From positions 496,001-560,000 of the forward strand of contig CAVXHJ010000010.1 of assembly GCA_963761435.1 (NCBI GenBank): 64,000 nucleotides of DNA, in the 5' to 3' direction. Below are positions 8,433-16,866 of the stretch, in pieces; the first letter of the stretch is position 1, and every line of letters begins with the position of its first letter. Both the position numbers and the translations under genes were made by a program. The notes under the pieces were generated by a model. That model was not told the DNA's origin. It saw only the letters and a program-made list of their open reading frames with translations, and made no database searches. The stretch is from Roseiarcus sp963761435. Lineage in GTDB: Bacteria > Pseudomonadota > Alphaproteobacteria > Rhizobiales > Beijerinckiaceae.

Positions 8433-8694
8433 GGGCGCTTGCCCCTGCACGGCGCCGAGCGGCCCCCATCTTCGCAAAAACATACGCAAGCGAACGAAAG
8501 CCCACGAAAATCAAACTGCTTTCTTTTCCTTTCTTTTGCTTTTCGGAATCGAGGCTTTTCAAAGGGTTACGCGCGATTCAAGTGATTTTTTTCTCCCGCG
8601 CCGCCTCGCGCGCGCTCCTTCCCTCTGCGGCATCATCCCATTACCCGTCGTTAGGCAACATAGCGCCATTTCTGATTTTTAGCAAGCAGATTCG
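8433..8694. other. Intergenic stretch left of MITE copy 1
   Basis: No gene is evident. It contains pyrimidine-rich DNA (8515-8545) and a CTTTTCAAAGGGTTACG motif at 8555-8571. A TTTCTGAT...GCAAG segment directly abuts the MITE target duplication at 8687-8694. Similar landmarks precede the second MITE copy. Confidence 0.5.
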
Positions 8695-8990
8695 CGCTCT
8701 TATCGCGTTGGCTGTTGTGGGGAAGGAATCGGGAGCATGGCGGAGGTGGCGGACGGCGCCATCAAGGCGTCATGGCCGGGCTTGTCCCGGCCATCCACGA
8801 AGGCCCAGCGCATCTACGCAGGCAAGCGCGAAAAGCCTTGCGACCGTCCGCCTTCCTGCCGGTCGCGCCGAGGCGGGACTCGTTCTTGCGGCGGCCCGGC
8901 GTGGATGGCCGGGACAAGCCCGGCCATGACGGCAAGGGTTCGACGAACGAACAGCAAACCGGTCGACCAACACATAACGCCATAAGAGCG
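8695..8990 (+). mobile_element. MITE copy 1 (296 bp, 8-bp target duplication)
   Basis: The ends are imperfect terminal inverted repeats of about 23 bp. The left end reads CGCTCTTATCGCGTTGG; the reverse complement of the right end reads CGCTCTTATGGCGTTAT. The element is flanked by a perfect 8-bp direct repeat CAGATTCG at 8687-8694 and 8991-8998. Inside lie two palindromes that are inverted copies of each other (8771-8799 and 8900-8928), each with a GGCCGGG/CCCGGCC stem. It is close to identical to 53783-54067 over most of its length. Open frames inside encode no recognisable protein, so it is non-autonomous. Confidence 0.85.
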
Positions 8991-9054
8991 CAGATTCGTG
9001 TCTACCTGTTTTTCAGTCGAAGCCTCGGCGCCCGGAAGCCGGGAGGGAGCCAAT

Positions 9055-9210
9055 CGGGGACGGATTGTCGAGTTTCGGAGCGCCGTCGACGCGATGCGCT
9101 GCGCCATCGAAGTGCAGAACGCGATGGTCGAACGCAATGCCGAAGGGGCGGAGGACGGGCGCATCTGCATCCTTGTCAGCGACGTTGTGGAGGAGAGCGA
9201 CGGCGATCCG
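9055..9210 (+). pseudogene. Relic of a class III adenylate/guanylate cyclase
   Basis: The translation contains GRIVEFRSAVDAMRCAIEVQ followed by NAMVERNAEG. This is the stretch after the first metal-binding motif of the CYC domain of Rhizobiales adenylate cyclases; a shortened DVV-E-DGD-like remnant follows. The rest of the catalytic domain is absent on both sides: the MITE lies about 60 bp to the left and the 3' end of a saccharopine-dehydrogenase-like gene overlaps on the right. It is a fragment without start or catalytic residues. Confidence 0.6.
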
Positions 9211-10282
9211 TCAGCGCGTCGATTGCGCTCATGCCAACGTCCTCCCGCGTCACCCCCTCCGCCTCCAGCACGAAGTCCGGCCCATAGGCCGACGCCGGCG
9301 TCTGGTAGCCTGCGGGCGCAAGTCCCCTCAACGCCTTCCGCGCAGCGCCCAGCGCAGCCGCCGTCGTCCATTCGACGCCGGCCTCGGGGCCATGCAGCCT
9401 CGCGCTTGCGCTACGGCCTTTGTCGTCCGCGACCTCGCCCCAGACATGGGTCGCCGTTCGGGCCCGCAACGCCGGGATCGGGCCGGGCCGTACGCCCATG
9501 AGCATGAGATTGCGCAAAGGCGCCCATTTCGCCATCGGCGCAACGGCCCGCATGACCGCGAGTTGGCGCCTGAGCGGCGGCGGCGCTGCGATGTAGGCTT
9601 CGATATTGGGAATGCCGGTGCTGTAAAAGGCGGTGAACACGTCGCCCCAGGGAATGGCCTCCGCTTCGACCGGCCCGGCGCCGAAATCTACCGAAATCGT
9701 CTCGTGCCTGTCCGGGCGGATCAGTCGGCCGTTGCGGCGAACGCGATCGCCGTATTCCAAGAGCTCGATCGCCGTTCGCTGCGTCCCGGGAGGCATGCCC
9801 GCCGGGCCGATTGACTGAAACGCGAGCCGCAGCCTCGCGGCCGACGGCAAGCGGCGCTTCAAGTACAGCGCGAGGCAATCGGTCGGCACGACGTCGAAGC
9901 CGGCTCCGGGAAGCAGCATGACCCCGCGAGCTTTCGCTTCCGCGTCTTTGGCCTGCAGCGCCTCGAAGACCGGAATCTCGCCGGTGATATCGAGATAGGG
10001 AACGCCCGCGCTTAGGCAGGCGCTCGCCAGCTTCTCCGCCGTATATTTAAACGGTCCGGCGCAGTTGAGAACGGCGGCCGCCCCTTTGAGCCCGTCCGCC
10101 GCTTCGGCGGCGACGTCGAGGCCGAACGCACGGCGCTCGACCCCGAGATCCGCCGCCATCAGTTCGAGTCTCGCCGCGTCGCGGCCGGCGAGGATGGTCG
10201 GAAGCCCTGAGCCGACTGCCGTTCGGGCGATGTGGCCGCCGACAAATCCGGTCGCGCCGTAGATCATGAGCTTTGCCGACAT
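9176..10282 (-). CDS. Saccharopine dehydrogenase NADP-binding domain protein
   Basis: A 368-residue protein with an N-terminal Rossmann fold: KLMIYGATGFVGGHIAR dinucleotide motif at residues 4-20, NCAGPF at about 75, and GVPYLDITGE. It ends in the variable region of the trans-acting enoyl reductase / saccharopine dehydrogenase-like family. True saccharopine dehydrogenase activity is unlikely; these proteins are generally oxidoreductases of unknown substrate. The ATG at 10282 is chosen because GGAGG lies upstream and MSAKLMIYG is the family start. Its 3' end overlaps the cyclase relic on the other strand. Confidence 0.8.
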   Translation of the reverse strand: MSAKLMIYGATGFVGGHIARTAVGSGLPTILAGRDAARLELMAADLGVERRAFGLDVAAEAADGLKGAAAVLNCAGPFKYTAEKLASACLSAGVPYLDITGEIPVFEALQAKDAEAKARGVMLLPGAGFDVVPTDCLALYLKRRLPSAARLRLAFQSIGPAGMPPGTQRTAIELLEYGDRVRRNGRLIRPDRHETISVDFGAGPVEAEAIPWGDVFTAFYSTGIPNIEAYIAAPPPLRRQLAVMRAVAPMAKWAPLRNLMLMGVRPGPIPALRARTATHVWGEVADDKGRSASARLHGPEAGVEWTTAAALGAARKALRGLAPAGYQTPASAYGPDFVLEAEGVTREDVGMSAIDALTDRRRSPPQRR

Positions 10283-10372
10283 CGGCGGCCTCCTCACGCC
10301 CGCCCCCTCGATCTCCGCGCCTGATCCAGACAACGGAGACCGAGAGATACCCGATTGGGCGCGGAAGGCGAA

Positions 10373-10681
10373 CTAGAGCCTTTCGATCCTCACTCGCGCA
10401 AGGCCCGCCTGGCGGAAGCCGAGCACGCCAGCAGCGGCGGGCGAGACGTCGATGATCCGCCCGCGAATGAAGGGGCCGCGATCGACGATCTTCACGATCG
10501 CGGTGCGACCGTTGTCGAGATTGAACACCTTGACTCGGGTCCCGAACGGCAGCGTTTTGTGAGCTGCGATCAGTCCACCATAGTACGGATTTTGATAATA
10601 TGAGGCTATACCCAATTCCCCTGCCGACGCCGCACTCGTAAATCCGGCGAATAGAGCGCACATAAGAACGAATTTTCGCAT
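10373..10681 (-). CDS. RlpA-like double-psi beta-barrel protein
   Basis: A 102-residue exported protein: signal peptide MRKFVLMCALFAGFTSAASA, then a single RlpA/DPBB domain with the family motifs GIASYY, AAHKTLPFGTRVKV and VDRGPFIRGRIIDVS. The AHKTLPFGT and DRGPF blocks are those of septal-ring lytic transglycosylase RlpA, which cleaves denuded peptidoglycan. There is no SPOR domain and no lipobox, so it is a minimal soluble periplasmic version. A good AGGTTAGG site precedes the ATG. Confidence 0.85.
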   Translation of the reverse strand: MRKFVLMCALFAGFTSAASAGELGIASYYQNPYYGGLIAAHKTLPFGTRVKVFNLDNGRTAIVKIVDRGPFIRGRIIDVSPAAAGVLGFRQAGLARVRIERL

Positions 10682-10881
10682 TCACCTAACCTTCTTTTCC
10701 AAACGTTGCGCGGTTCGTCTGGAAGGAAGTTAGGGCCAAAACAAGGCATGTCCTTTTTCACCAGCTGCAATGCTTAGAACAACTTGACAAGAACGCGGCC
10801 ATATGCGGCGCAGGAAAATCGCTATAGATTCCAATCCCGAGCGGACGCCTGTTGCGAAGAGCTGAAGGGAGAGTGGTTCTG

Positions 10882-11865
10882 ATGAAGGTGCTGATCGTCG
10901 GCGCGGCCGGCATGATCGGGCGCAAGCTCACGGCGCGCCTCGCGCGCGATGGCCGCGTCGCCGGGCAGGCGATCGATCAGGCGTATCTCGTCGACATCGT
11001 CGCGCCAGAGCCGCTTGCGAACGCTCCCTTTCCGGTTAGTCTCGCCGCCTTCGACATCGCCGCGCCCTATGTCGCGCCCAAGCTCATCGCGCCGCGGCCC
11101 GATCTCATTTTCCTGCTCGCCTCAGTAGTCTCGGGTGAAGCGGAGGCGGATTTCGACAAAGGCTACGCCATCAATGTCGGCGGAACCCACTCTTTGTTCG
11201 AGGCGATCCGGCGCGAGCAGGCCCTTTCCGGCGGCGCCTATCGGCCGCGCGTCGTCTTCACGTCTTCGGTCGCGGTGTTCGGCGCGCCGTTCCCGGACAA
11301 GATCGGAGACGAATTCCTCTGCGCGCCGCTGACCAGCTACGGAACCCAGAAGGCGATCCTCGACCTTCTCCTGGCCGATTATTCGCGGCGCGGCTTCCTC
11401 GACGGAATCGGACTGCGGCTGCCGACGATCTGCGTGCGTCCGGGCGCGCCCAACAAGGCGGCGTCCGGGTTCTTCTCCGGCATCATCCGCGAGCCGCTCA
11501 ATGGCAAGGAGGCGCTCCTGCCGGTCGGAGACGACGTGCGCCACTGGCACGCCTCGCCGCGGGCGGCGGTCGGGTTCCTCATGCGCGCCGCCGAACTTGA
11601 CCTCAGCCTGCTCGGACCGCGCCGCTCGCTCAATCTGCCGGGGGTCAGCGTTACCGTCGGCGAGCAGATCGAGGCGCTGCGCGCCGTCGCCGGCGACAAG
11701 GCGGTGGCTCTCATCCGCCGCGAGCCAGACGAGACGATCGCCCGCATCGTCGCCGGCTGGCCGCGAGATTTCGACCCGGCGCGGGCAAAAAGCCTCGGAT
11801 TTCACGCCGACGCCAACTTTTCGGCTATAATCAATGCGTATATTGAGGATGAACTCAAAGGCTAA
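10882..11865 (+). CDS. denD: D-erythronate dehydrogenase-like NAD-dependent epimerase/dehydratase
   Basis: A 327-residue extended short-chain dehydrogenase: MKVLIVGAAGMIGRKL dinucleotide motif at the N-terminus, SSVAVFG and the catalytic YxxxK as SYGTQKAILD. The DenD-typical block RLPTICVRPGAPNKAASGFFSGI follows. DenD oxidises D-erythronate to 2-oxo-tetronate in four-carbon acid catabolism. No partner kinase or isomerase gene is adjacent, so the exact substrate is inferred from family resemblance. ATG 10882 with GGGAG upstream. The stop is 17 bases before the histidine kinase start. Confidence 0.8.
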   Translation: MKVLIVGAAGMIGRKLTARLARDGRVAGQAIDQAYLVDIVAPEPLANAPFPVSLAAFDIAAPYVAPKLIAPRPDLIFLLASVVSGEAEADFDKGYAINVGGTHSLFEAIRREQALSGGAYRPRVVFTSSVAVFGAPFPDKIGDEFLCAPLTSYGTQKAILDLLLADYSRRGFLDGIGLRLPTICVRPGAPNKAASGFFSGIIREPLNGKEALLPVGDDVRHWHASPRAAVGFLMRAAELDLSLLGPRRSLNLPGVSVTVGEQIEALRAVAGDKAVALIRREPDETIARIVAGWPRDFDPARAKSLGFHADANFSAIINAYIEDELKG

Positions 11866-11882
11866 CGCAGCGTGACCCCAGG

Positions 11883-13424
11883 ATGTTAGACTTTCCGGTC
11901 CAAAGAGAAATTGGCGCCGAGCCGTCTGCGCTGGCCAGGGCGCTCGCAAAGCATGCGAGGGCGCCAGGACACGCGCTGCCCCTGCGCGGCTTCGGCCTGG
12001 CGGCGCGCGTGCTTGCGGTCACGATCGGGTTCGTCCTTCTCGCGATGAGTCTTTTCTATGTGACCCGACTCGTCGCCCACCGCGAGATGTGGCTGCACAA
12101 CAAGGTGACCGCCGCCCAGACGATTGTCGAGGCTTTCGGCCTTGCCGGCCCTGCGCCCCCGGCCCAGGACCTGTCGCAAAAGATCCTCAACAGCGTCGAG
12201 GCGAAGTCGATTGTCGTAGACACGCCGGCAGGCCGGCGTGAATTCATCGCCGCCGGCGGCGCTCCGGCGGGCGCCGAGGCGATCACAGCCGACGACAGCT
12301 CCTATGTCGACGGAGTCGCAGCGACGTTTCATGCAATGTTCGACCCGCTCGGGACGATCGTGAAACTCGGCGCCCCGGCGCAGGCAAATGAACCGGCCAT
12401 CGAATTCGCCTTCGATGAGACCCCGCTCATCGAGTCGTTGTGGCGCGTTACAAGGAATTTTCTGACGATCTCGCTCACCATCGCCGCCGTCGTCACCTGC
12501 GTGCTGTGGGCGGCGCTGTGGCAAATGGTGCTGCGGCCGGTGCAACGCCTGACGACCAATATCATCGCCTTCGGCGAAAGCCCGCAAGACGCTTCGCACG
12601 TCATCACGCCGAGCGGCCGGCGCAACGAGATCGGCCGCGCCGAGGCTGCGCTTCTGGTGATGCAAAGTTCGCTTGCCCACGAACTGGCGCAGCGCAAGCG
12701 CCTTGCTGAACTCGGCATGGCGGTCACCCGCATCAATCACGACCTGCGCAACATGCTCAGCGCCGCGCAGCTCATTTCGGATCGCCTGGCGGCGATCCCC
12801 GATCCGCTCGCGCAGCGGCTCGCGCCTCGGCTGGTGGCGACGCTCGATCGCGCGATCCAGTTCTGCCAGGCGACTCTGACTTATGGCGCGGGCCGCGACC
12901 AACCCCCTTCGCGCCGGCGATTCGATTTGAGCGAGCTGGTCCGGCAGGTTGTCGAGGCCGCGCAGGCGGAAAGCACGACCGCGATCGACTACGACATCGA
13001 CATTCCGCCGCGCTTCGACGTCTATGCGGACGCGGACCATATTCTCCGTGTGCTCGAGAACCTCAGCCGCAACGCCGCCCAGGCGCTGGTGGCCAAGGGC
13101 GCCGAGGATGGCCGTCCGAAAGCGATCCGCTTCGCCGCGATTCGCACCGACGGGCTCGCGCTGATCGAGATCAGCGACACGGGCCCAGGGTTTCCTGTCG
13201 ATCAAAGCGAGCGGATATTCGAGCCATTCCACAAGTCGACCAGCGAGGTCGGCGCCGGCCTGGGCCTCGCGATCGCGGCGGATCTGGTCACACGGAATGG
13301 CGGGGCTATCGCGCTCGCGCCGGCAAAGTCCGATGACTTCTACTGCGGCGCGCGGTTCCTCATCAAATTGCCTACCCCCGAAGGCGCCGCGCGCAAGGCC
13401 GCGCGCGTTCTGCCCGAAGTCTGA
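11883..13424 (+). CDS. Membrane sensor histidine kinase
   Basis: A 513-residue kinase with a transmembrane helix at about residues 45-65 (VLAVTIGFVLLAMSLFYV), a periplasmic sensor stretch, and a second helix at about 190-210. A HAMP-like segment follows (RPVQRLTTNIIAF), then a divergent dimerisation region with phospho-acceptor candidate H286 in RINHDLRNML. The HATPase domain has N box ENLSRNAAQAL, G1 ISDTGPGF and G2 GAGLGLAIA. No response regulator is adjacent, so it is an orphan in this window. It follows denD by 17 bp and may be co-transcribed. Confidence 0.9.
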   Translation: MLDFPVQREIGAEPSALARALAKHARAPGHALPLRGFGLAARVLAVTIGFVLLAMSLFYVTRLVAHREMWLHNKVTAAQTIVEAFGLAGPAPPAQDLSQKILNSVEAKSIVVDTPAGRREFIAAGGAPAGAEAITADDSSYVDGVAATFHAMFDPLGTIVKLGAPAQANEPAIEFAFDETPLIESLWRVTRNFLTISLTIAAVVTCVLWAALWQMVLRPVQRLTTNIIAFGESPQDASHVITPSGRRNEIGRAEAALLVMQSSLAHELAQRKRLAELGMAVTRINHDLRNMLSAAQLISDRLAAIPDPLAQRLAPRLVATLDRAIQFCQATLTYGAGRDQPPSRRRFDLSELVRQVVEAAQAESTTAIDYDIDIPPRFDVYADADHILRVLENLSRNAAQALVAKGAEDGRPKAIRFAAIRTDGLALIEISDTGPGFPVDQSERIFEPFHKSTSEVGAGLGLAIAADLVTRNGGAIALAPAKSDDFYCGARFLIKLPTPEGAARKAARVLPEV

Positions 13425-13551
13425 TCGGGGCCTTAAAGTCAAGTCCACATCCGACAGCATCGGCCGCGCCAGGCGGCGCGTGGACCGCGCCGCTTCCGAA
13501 ATGTCCGGCGGCTCGGATAAGAAGGCGCGGCTCCGAGACGGGGGAATGAGC

Positions 13552-14340
13552 ATGTCGGCCGTGACGCCAGCGGCGCGAACGCAATCGATCGCCTTTCTCT
13601 CTTCCGGCGCCAAGGAGGCGAACGAGGCGCTCGAGAAGCTCACGGCTCTTTACGGCGCGAGCCCCCTCGAGGAGGCGGACGTCATCGTCGCGCTCGGCGG
13701 CGACGGCCTGATGCTTCAGACCCTGCATATGACGATCAAGACGCCGAAGCCGATCTTCGGCATGAACCGCGGTTCGGTCGGCTTCCTGATGAACGACTAT
13801 TCGGAAGCTGGCCTGCGCGAGCGGCTGCGGGCGGCGCTGCCGGCGATCATTCATCCGCTCATCATGCGCGCGCGCGACGTCCACGGGGCGGAGACGACAG
13901 CGCGCGCGATCAACGAGGTGTCGATGCTGCGCCAGACCTACCAGGCGGCCAAGCTGCGCATCGAGATCGACGGCAAAACGCAGCTCCACGAATTGATCGC
14001 CGACGGCATCCTGGTCGCGACGCCAGCCGGCTCGACCGCCTACAACCTCTCCGCCAACGGCCCCATCCTGCCGCTCGGGGTGCCGCTGATGGCGCTGACC
14101 CCGCTGTCGGCCTTCCGCCCCCGCCGCTGGCGGGGCGCGCTCTTGCGCGATTCGCAACGCGTGACCATCGAGGTGCTGGAAGCCGACAAGCGCCCTGTCG
14201 CCGCCGCCGCCGACCATTTCGAAATCCGGCGCGTGGTCCAAGTCGACGTGGCGATGGACAAGGCGACGTCGCTCGTCCTGCTGCATGACCCGGGCCATTC
14301 GCTCGACGAGCGAATCCTGGGCGAACAGTTCCGCTACTAG
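13552..14340 (+). CDS. nadK: NAD kinase
   Basis: Phosphorylates NAD to NADP. Shows the diagnostic GGDG motif (VIVALGGDGLMLQTLH) at about residue 45, FGMNRGSVGFLMND, the NE of INEVSMLRQ, and the conserved DGILVATPAGSTAYNLSANGPI block. The 262-residue length fits alphaproteobacterial enzymes. Two ATGs compete (13546 and 13552); GGGGG lies seven bases before the second, so I use it. The Nudix gene begins 10 bp after its stop, suggesting an operon. Confidence 0.93.
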   Translation: MSAVTPAARTQSIAFLSSGAKEANEALEKLTALYGASPLEEADVIVALGGDGLMLQTLHMTIKTPKPIFGMNRGSVGFLMNDYSEAGLRERLRAALPAIIHPLIMRARDVHGAETTARAINEVSMLRQTYQAAKLRIEIDGKTQLHELIADGILVATPAGSTAYNLSANGPILPLGVPLMALTPLSAFRPRRWRGALLRDSQRVTIEVLEADKRPVAAAADHFEIRRVVQVDVAMDKATSLVLLHDPGHSLDERILGEQFRY

Positions 14341-14350
14341 GCGCCGCGCC

Positions 14351-14926
14351 ATGGCCAGATCCGCACGCGTGCTCGGCGAGACGCTCCTTTCGCGGGGCCG
14401 GTTCGATCTGACAAAGACCGAGATCGAGGTGACCGAGGAGGACGGTTCGGCCCGCACGCTCGCCCATGAGGTCTATCGCCACGGGCTGGCGGCGGCGGTG
14501 CTGCTCTATGATCCGAAGCGCGGCGTCGTCACGCTCGTCAAGCAGTTCCGCGCCGGCGCTTATCTCAGCGACGGCGCGCTGGCGACGATCGAGGCTTGCG
14601 CCGGCATGCTCGACGGCGACCCGCCCAACGTCTGCGCCGTCCGCGAGGCGCTGGAGGAGACGGGCATTGTGATCCGCGAGCCCGCCCATGCGTTCGACGC
14701 CTACATGAGCCCCGGCGGCATGACGGAGAAGATCGCCTGCTTCGTCGCTCCCTATGGCGAAGCGGACCGCGCGGGAAAGGGCGGCGGCGTCGACGACGAC
14801 GAGCACATCACCGTCCTCGAGATCCCGTTTGCGGAAGCGCTCGCAATGATCGAGCGCGGCCTCATCGCGGACGCCAAGACGATCGCGCTCTTGTATTACG
14901 CCAAAGCGAAGAGACTCATCGAATAG
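14351..14926 (+). CDS. Nudix hydrolase (ADP-ribose/GDP-mannose pyrophosphatase type)
   Basis: A 191-residue Nudix protein. The catalytic helix REALEETGI of the Nudix box is intact at about residues 98-106, preceded by GMLDGDPPNVCAV, where the usual glutamate after G-x5 is proline. The upstream VKQFRAGAYL and downstream YMSPGGMTEKI blocks resemble NudK/ADP-ribose pyrophosphatases. The catalytic REuxEE metal ligands are present, so activity is expected. It starts 10 bp after nadK, a natural pairing in NAD metabolism. Confidence 0.88.
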   Translation: MARSARVLGETLLSRGRFDLTKTEIEVTEEDGSARTLAHEVYRHGLAAAVLLYDPKRGVVTLVKQFRAGAYLSDGALATIEACAGMLDGDPPNVCAVREALEETGIVIREPAHAFDAYMSPGGMTEKIACFVAPYGEADRAGKGGGVDDDEHITVLEIPFAEALAMIERGLIADAKTIALLYYAKAKRLIE

Positions 14927-15024
14927 GACAGCCTGGGACAGCCTTTGGACGGCCGTTCACCGCCATCGAGCGGTCAAGGTCTTCTGCGAGGCTCAATTCG
15001 GGAGCAACAATAGGGGAGGAAAGC

Positions 15025-16854
15025 ATGGCGGCGTTCGATAGCCTGATCGACGATTTGGCCAGCAGGTACGGACTTGGCGCCAACGCCCGGTCGCTCGTCA
15101 AAGAAGTCCTCGCGTTGATCACAAACTCCCCGGGGGGATTGGGTGGTTTCCTCGACAGGCTTAGATCGGCTGGGCTCGCTTCAAATGTCGCGTCCTGGCT
15201 CGGCCATCCTGATGCAGGCGCGGTCGCTGCGGGAGAAGTTGAACGAGCGCTCGGAACGACTGCGCTCGGCGGGATCGCGAGCCGCCTTGGTCTGACGCAA
15301 AGCGCGGTTTCGACCGCGCTGGGATACGCATTACCGAAGATCGTTGGCCTTCTGACGCCCCGCGGCGTCGTTCCCGCCACACTGCCTGCCGAAGTCACGG
15401 CTCTTCTCTCGCGGGCTCCAGCCGCCACGGCGACGCAACAGGCCGCGCCGCCGCGGGTCGACCCCTACGCGACGAGCCGGCAAAGCCCGTCTGGCGTCTC
15501 GCGCTGGGTATTGCCGGCGCTGGCTGCGGTGGTTGTCGTTGGTCTGCTTTCCTATTTCGGAGCGATACTCAACCGAACCCCGCCGGCTCCGCCCGCAAAG
15601 GCGCCGGAGCCTGCGACACCCGCACCCACCGCCGACGCACAGCCGCCCTCGCCGCCGCCACAGGCTCCGATGGTCGCGCAAACGCCCGCGCCAGCGCCGC
15701 AAGCCCCCGCGCCGGCGCCTCAGCCAACCGCGCAGGCCCCTGCGCCAGCGCCCGCCCTCGCGCAGGCGCCGTCCCCGCCGCCTTCGGCTCCGACGGTCGC
15801 ACAGCCGCCCGAGCCAGCGCCGCCGGCCCCTGCGCCCGCGCCTCAGCCGGCGGCGCAGGCCCCTGCTCCCTCGACGGACTCGCAGGCGAGCGCTCCCGCG
15901 CCGGCGCCGCCGCCTCCCTCGTCGGAAGCACAAGCGACAGCCCCGCAACCGTCGGCTCCGCCAGCTCCCGCCTCGGCTTCGGCCCCAGCGACCGAACAAC
16001 CGTCTGCAACCCCGGCGCCTGCGATAGCGGCAACGACCGAGCCGACCGCGCCTGTATCCGCCGCAAAGCCTACTCGCGTCGCGCTCAGCAGCGACAATGG
16101 GGCCGTGCGCGCGTCAGGGGTCGTGCACGATGAGGACGCGAAGACCTCGATCGTTGACGCCCTCTCCGCCGCCTTTGGCGCAGACAACGTGAAAAGCGAC
16201 ATCAGCATCGATCAGAACGCTACTGCTGCGTCATGGCTTGGGGCCTTCCGCGCTGCACTTGATGCGCTCAAGGGCGGGAGCGTCGATGCAATCTTCGAAG
16301 GCGACAAAGTCGACGTTGGGGGCGCCGCCATGGGCGACGCCGAACGCGACAAGATCATCGCAGCGCTAAAGAGCGCGCTCGGCGGAGGCGTCGCCGTCGG
16401 CGCCCTGACGGACCAGACCGCGGCCGCGGTCGCCGTCGCCAACGATCGGGCGACGACCGAGCTCGCCTCGCTGCAATCGGGCTTCGGCGTCAAGGACCTG
16501 CTGTTCGCGCTCAACGATTCGGTGGTCAACTTCGCATCGTCTAGCGCGGAAGTGCCGGAATCGATGGCGCCGTTCCTCAAAACCGCAGCCGCGGATTTGA
16601 AGCAGCTCAAGGCGGGTCATGTGCTCGAGATCGCGGGCTACACCGACAACACCGGCGATGCGGCGCTGAATCTCGCGCTGTCGCAAAACCGCGCCGACGC
16701 GGTTCGCGATGCCTTGATAAAATACGGGGCAGATCCCGACATGCTGGTTGCCAAAGGTTACGGAGAAGCTGACCCGATCGCCACCAACGACAGCGCCGAA
16801 GGGCGGATGAAGAATCGCCGCATCGAATATCATGTCGTGAAGGAGCCAACGTAG
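15025..16854 (+). CDS. OmpA-family protein with N-terminal YidB-like (DUF937) domain
   Basis: A 609-residue protein. Residues about 1-125 are a YidB/DUF937 domain (SPGGLGGFLDRL, LTQSAVSTALGYALPKIV). One transmembrane helix lies at about 155-175 (VLPALAAVVVVGLLSYFGAI), followed by a roughly 165-residue Pro/Ala-rich linker and a BON-like stretch. A C-terminal OmpA peptidoglycan-binding domain closes it (EIAGYTDNTGDAALN, LSQNRADAVRDALIKYG, NRRIEYHV). The linker contains an imperfect internal duplication of about 123 bp. It probably spans from the inner membrane to the peptidoglycan. ATG 15025 has an excellent GGGGAGG site. Confidence 0.9.
   Translation: MAAFDSLIDDLASRYGLGANARSLVKEVLALITNSPGGLGGFLDRLRSAGLASNVASWLGHPDAGAVAAGEVERALGTTALGGIASRLGLTQSAVSTALGYALPKIVGLLTPRGVVPATLPAEVTALLSRAPAATATQQAAPPRVDPYATSRQSPSGVSRWVLPALAAVVVVGLLSYFGAILNRTPPAPPAKAPEPATPAPTADAQPPSPPPQAPMVAQTPAPAPQAPAPAPQPTAQAPAPAPALAQAPSPPPSAPTVAQPPEPAPPAPAPAPQPAAQAPAPSTDSQASAPAPAPPPPSSEAQATAPQPSAPPAPASASAPATEQPSATPAPAIAATTEPTAPVSAAKPTRVALSSDNGAVRASGVVHDEDAKTSIVDALSAAFGADNVKSDISIDQNATAASWLGAFRAALDALKGGSVDAIFEGDKVDVGGAAMGDAERDKIIAALKSALGGGVAVGALTDQTAAAVAVANDRATTELASLQSGFGVKDLLFALNDSVVNFASSSAEVPESMAPFLKTAAADLKQLKAGHVLEIAGYTDNTGDAALNLALSQNRADAVRDALIKYGADPDMLVAKGYGEADPIATNDSAEGRMKNRRIEYHVVKEPT
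15640..15885 (+). repeat. Imperfect 123-bp duplication in the Pro/Ala linker
   Basis: The stretch containing GGCTCCGATGGTCGC (from 15663) recurs 123 bp later as GGCTCCGACGGTCGC. The following roughly 90 bp, encoding AP-rich peptides such as APAPAPQP, also align. 123 bp is 41 codons, so the reading frame is kept. The boundaries are approximate. Confidence 0.6.
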
Positions 16855-16866
16855 AAGGCAATCAGC

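Noticed and set aside
6528..8489. 653-codon minus-strand open frame across mcd
   Set aside because: Antisense shadow of a clearly conserved acyl-CoA dehydrogenase; composition rich in Arg/Asp/His without motifs.
8715..9287. ORFs inside MITE copies (for example translations with AGLVPAIH and RPSTKAQR)
   Set aside because: Frames exist on both strands in all phases because of the inverted palindromes; no transposase motif. Treated as non-coding mobile DNA.
10682..10881. Possible riboswitch or regulatory RNA upstream of denD
   Set aside because: No conserved riboswitch core recognised; only a short AT-richer stretch consistent with divergent promoters.
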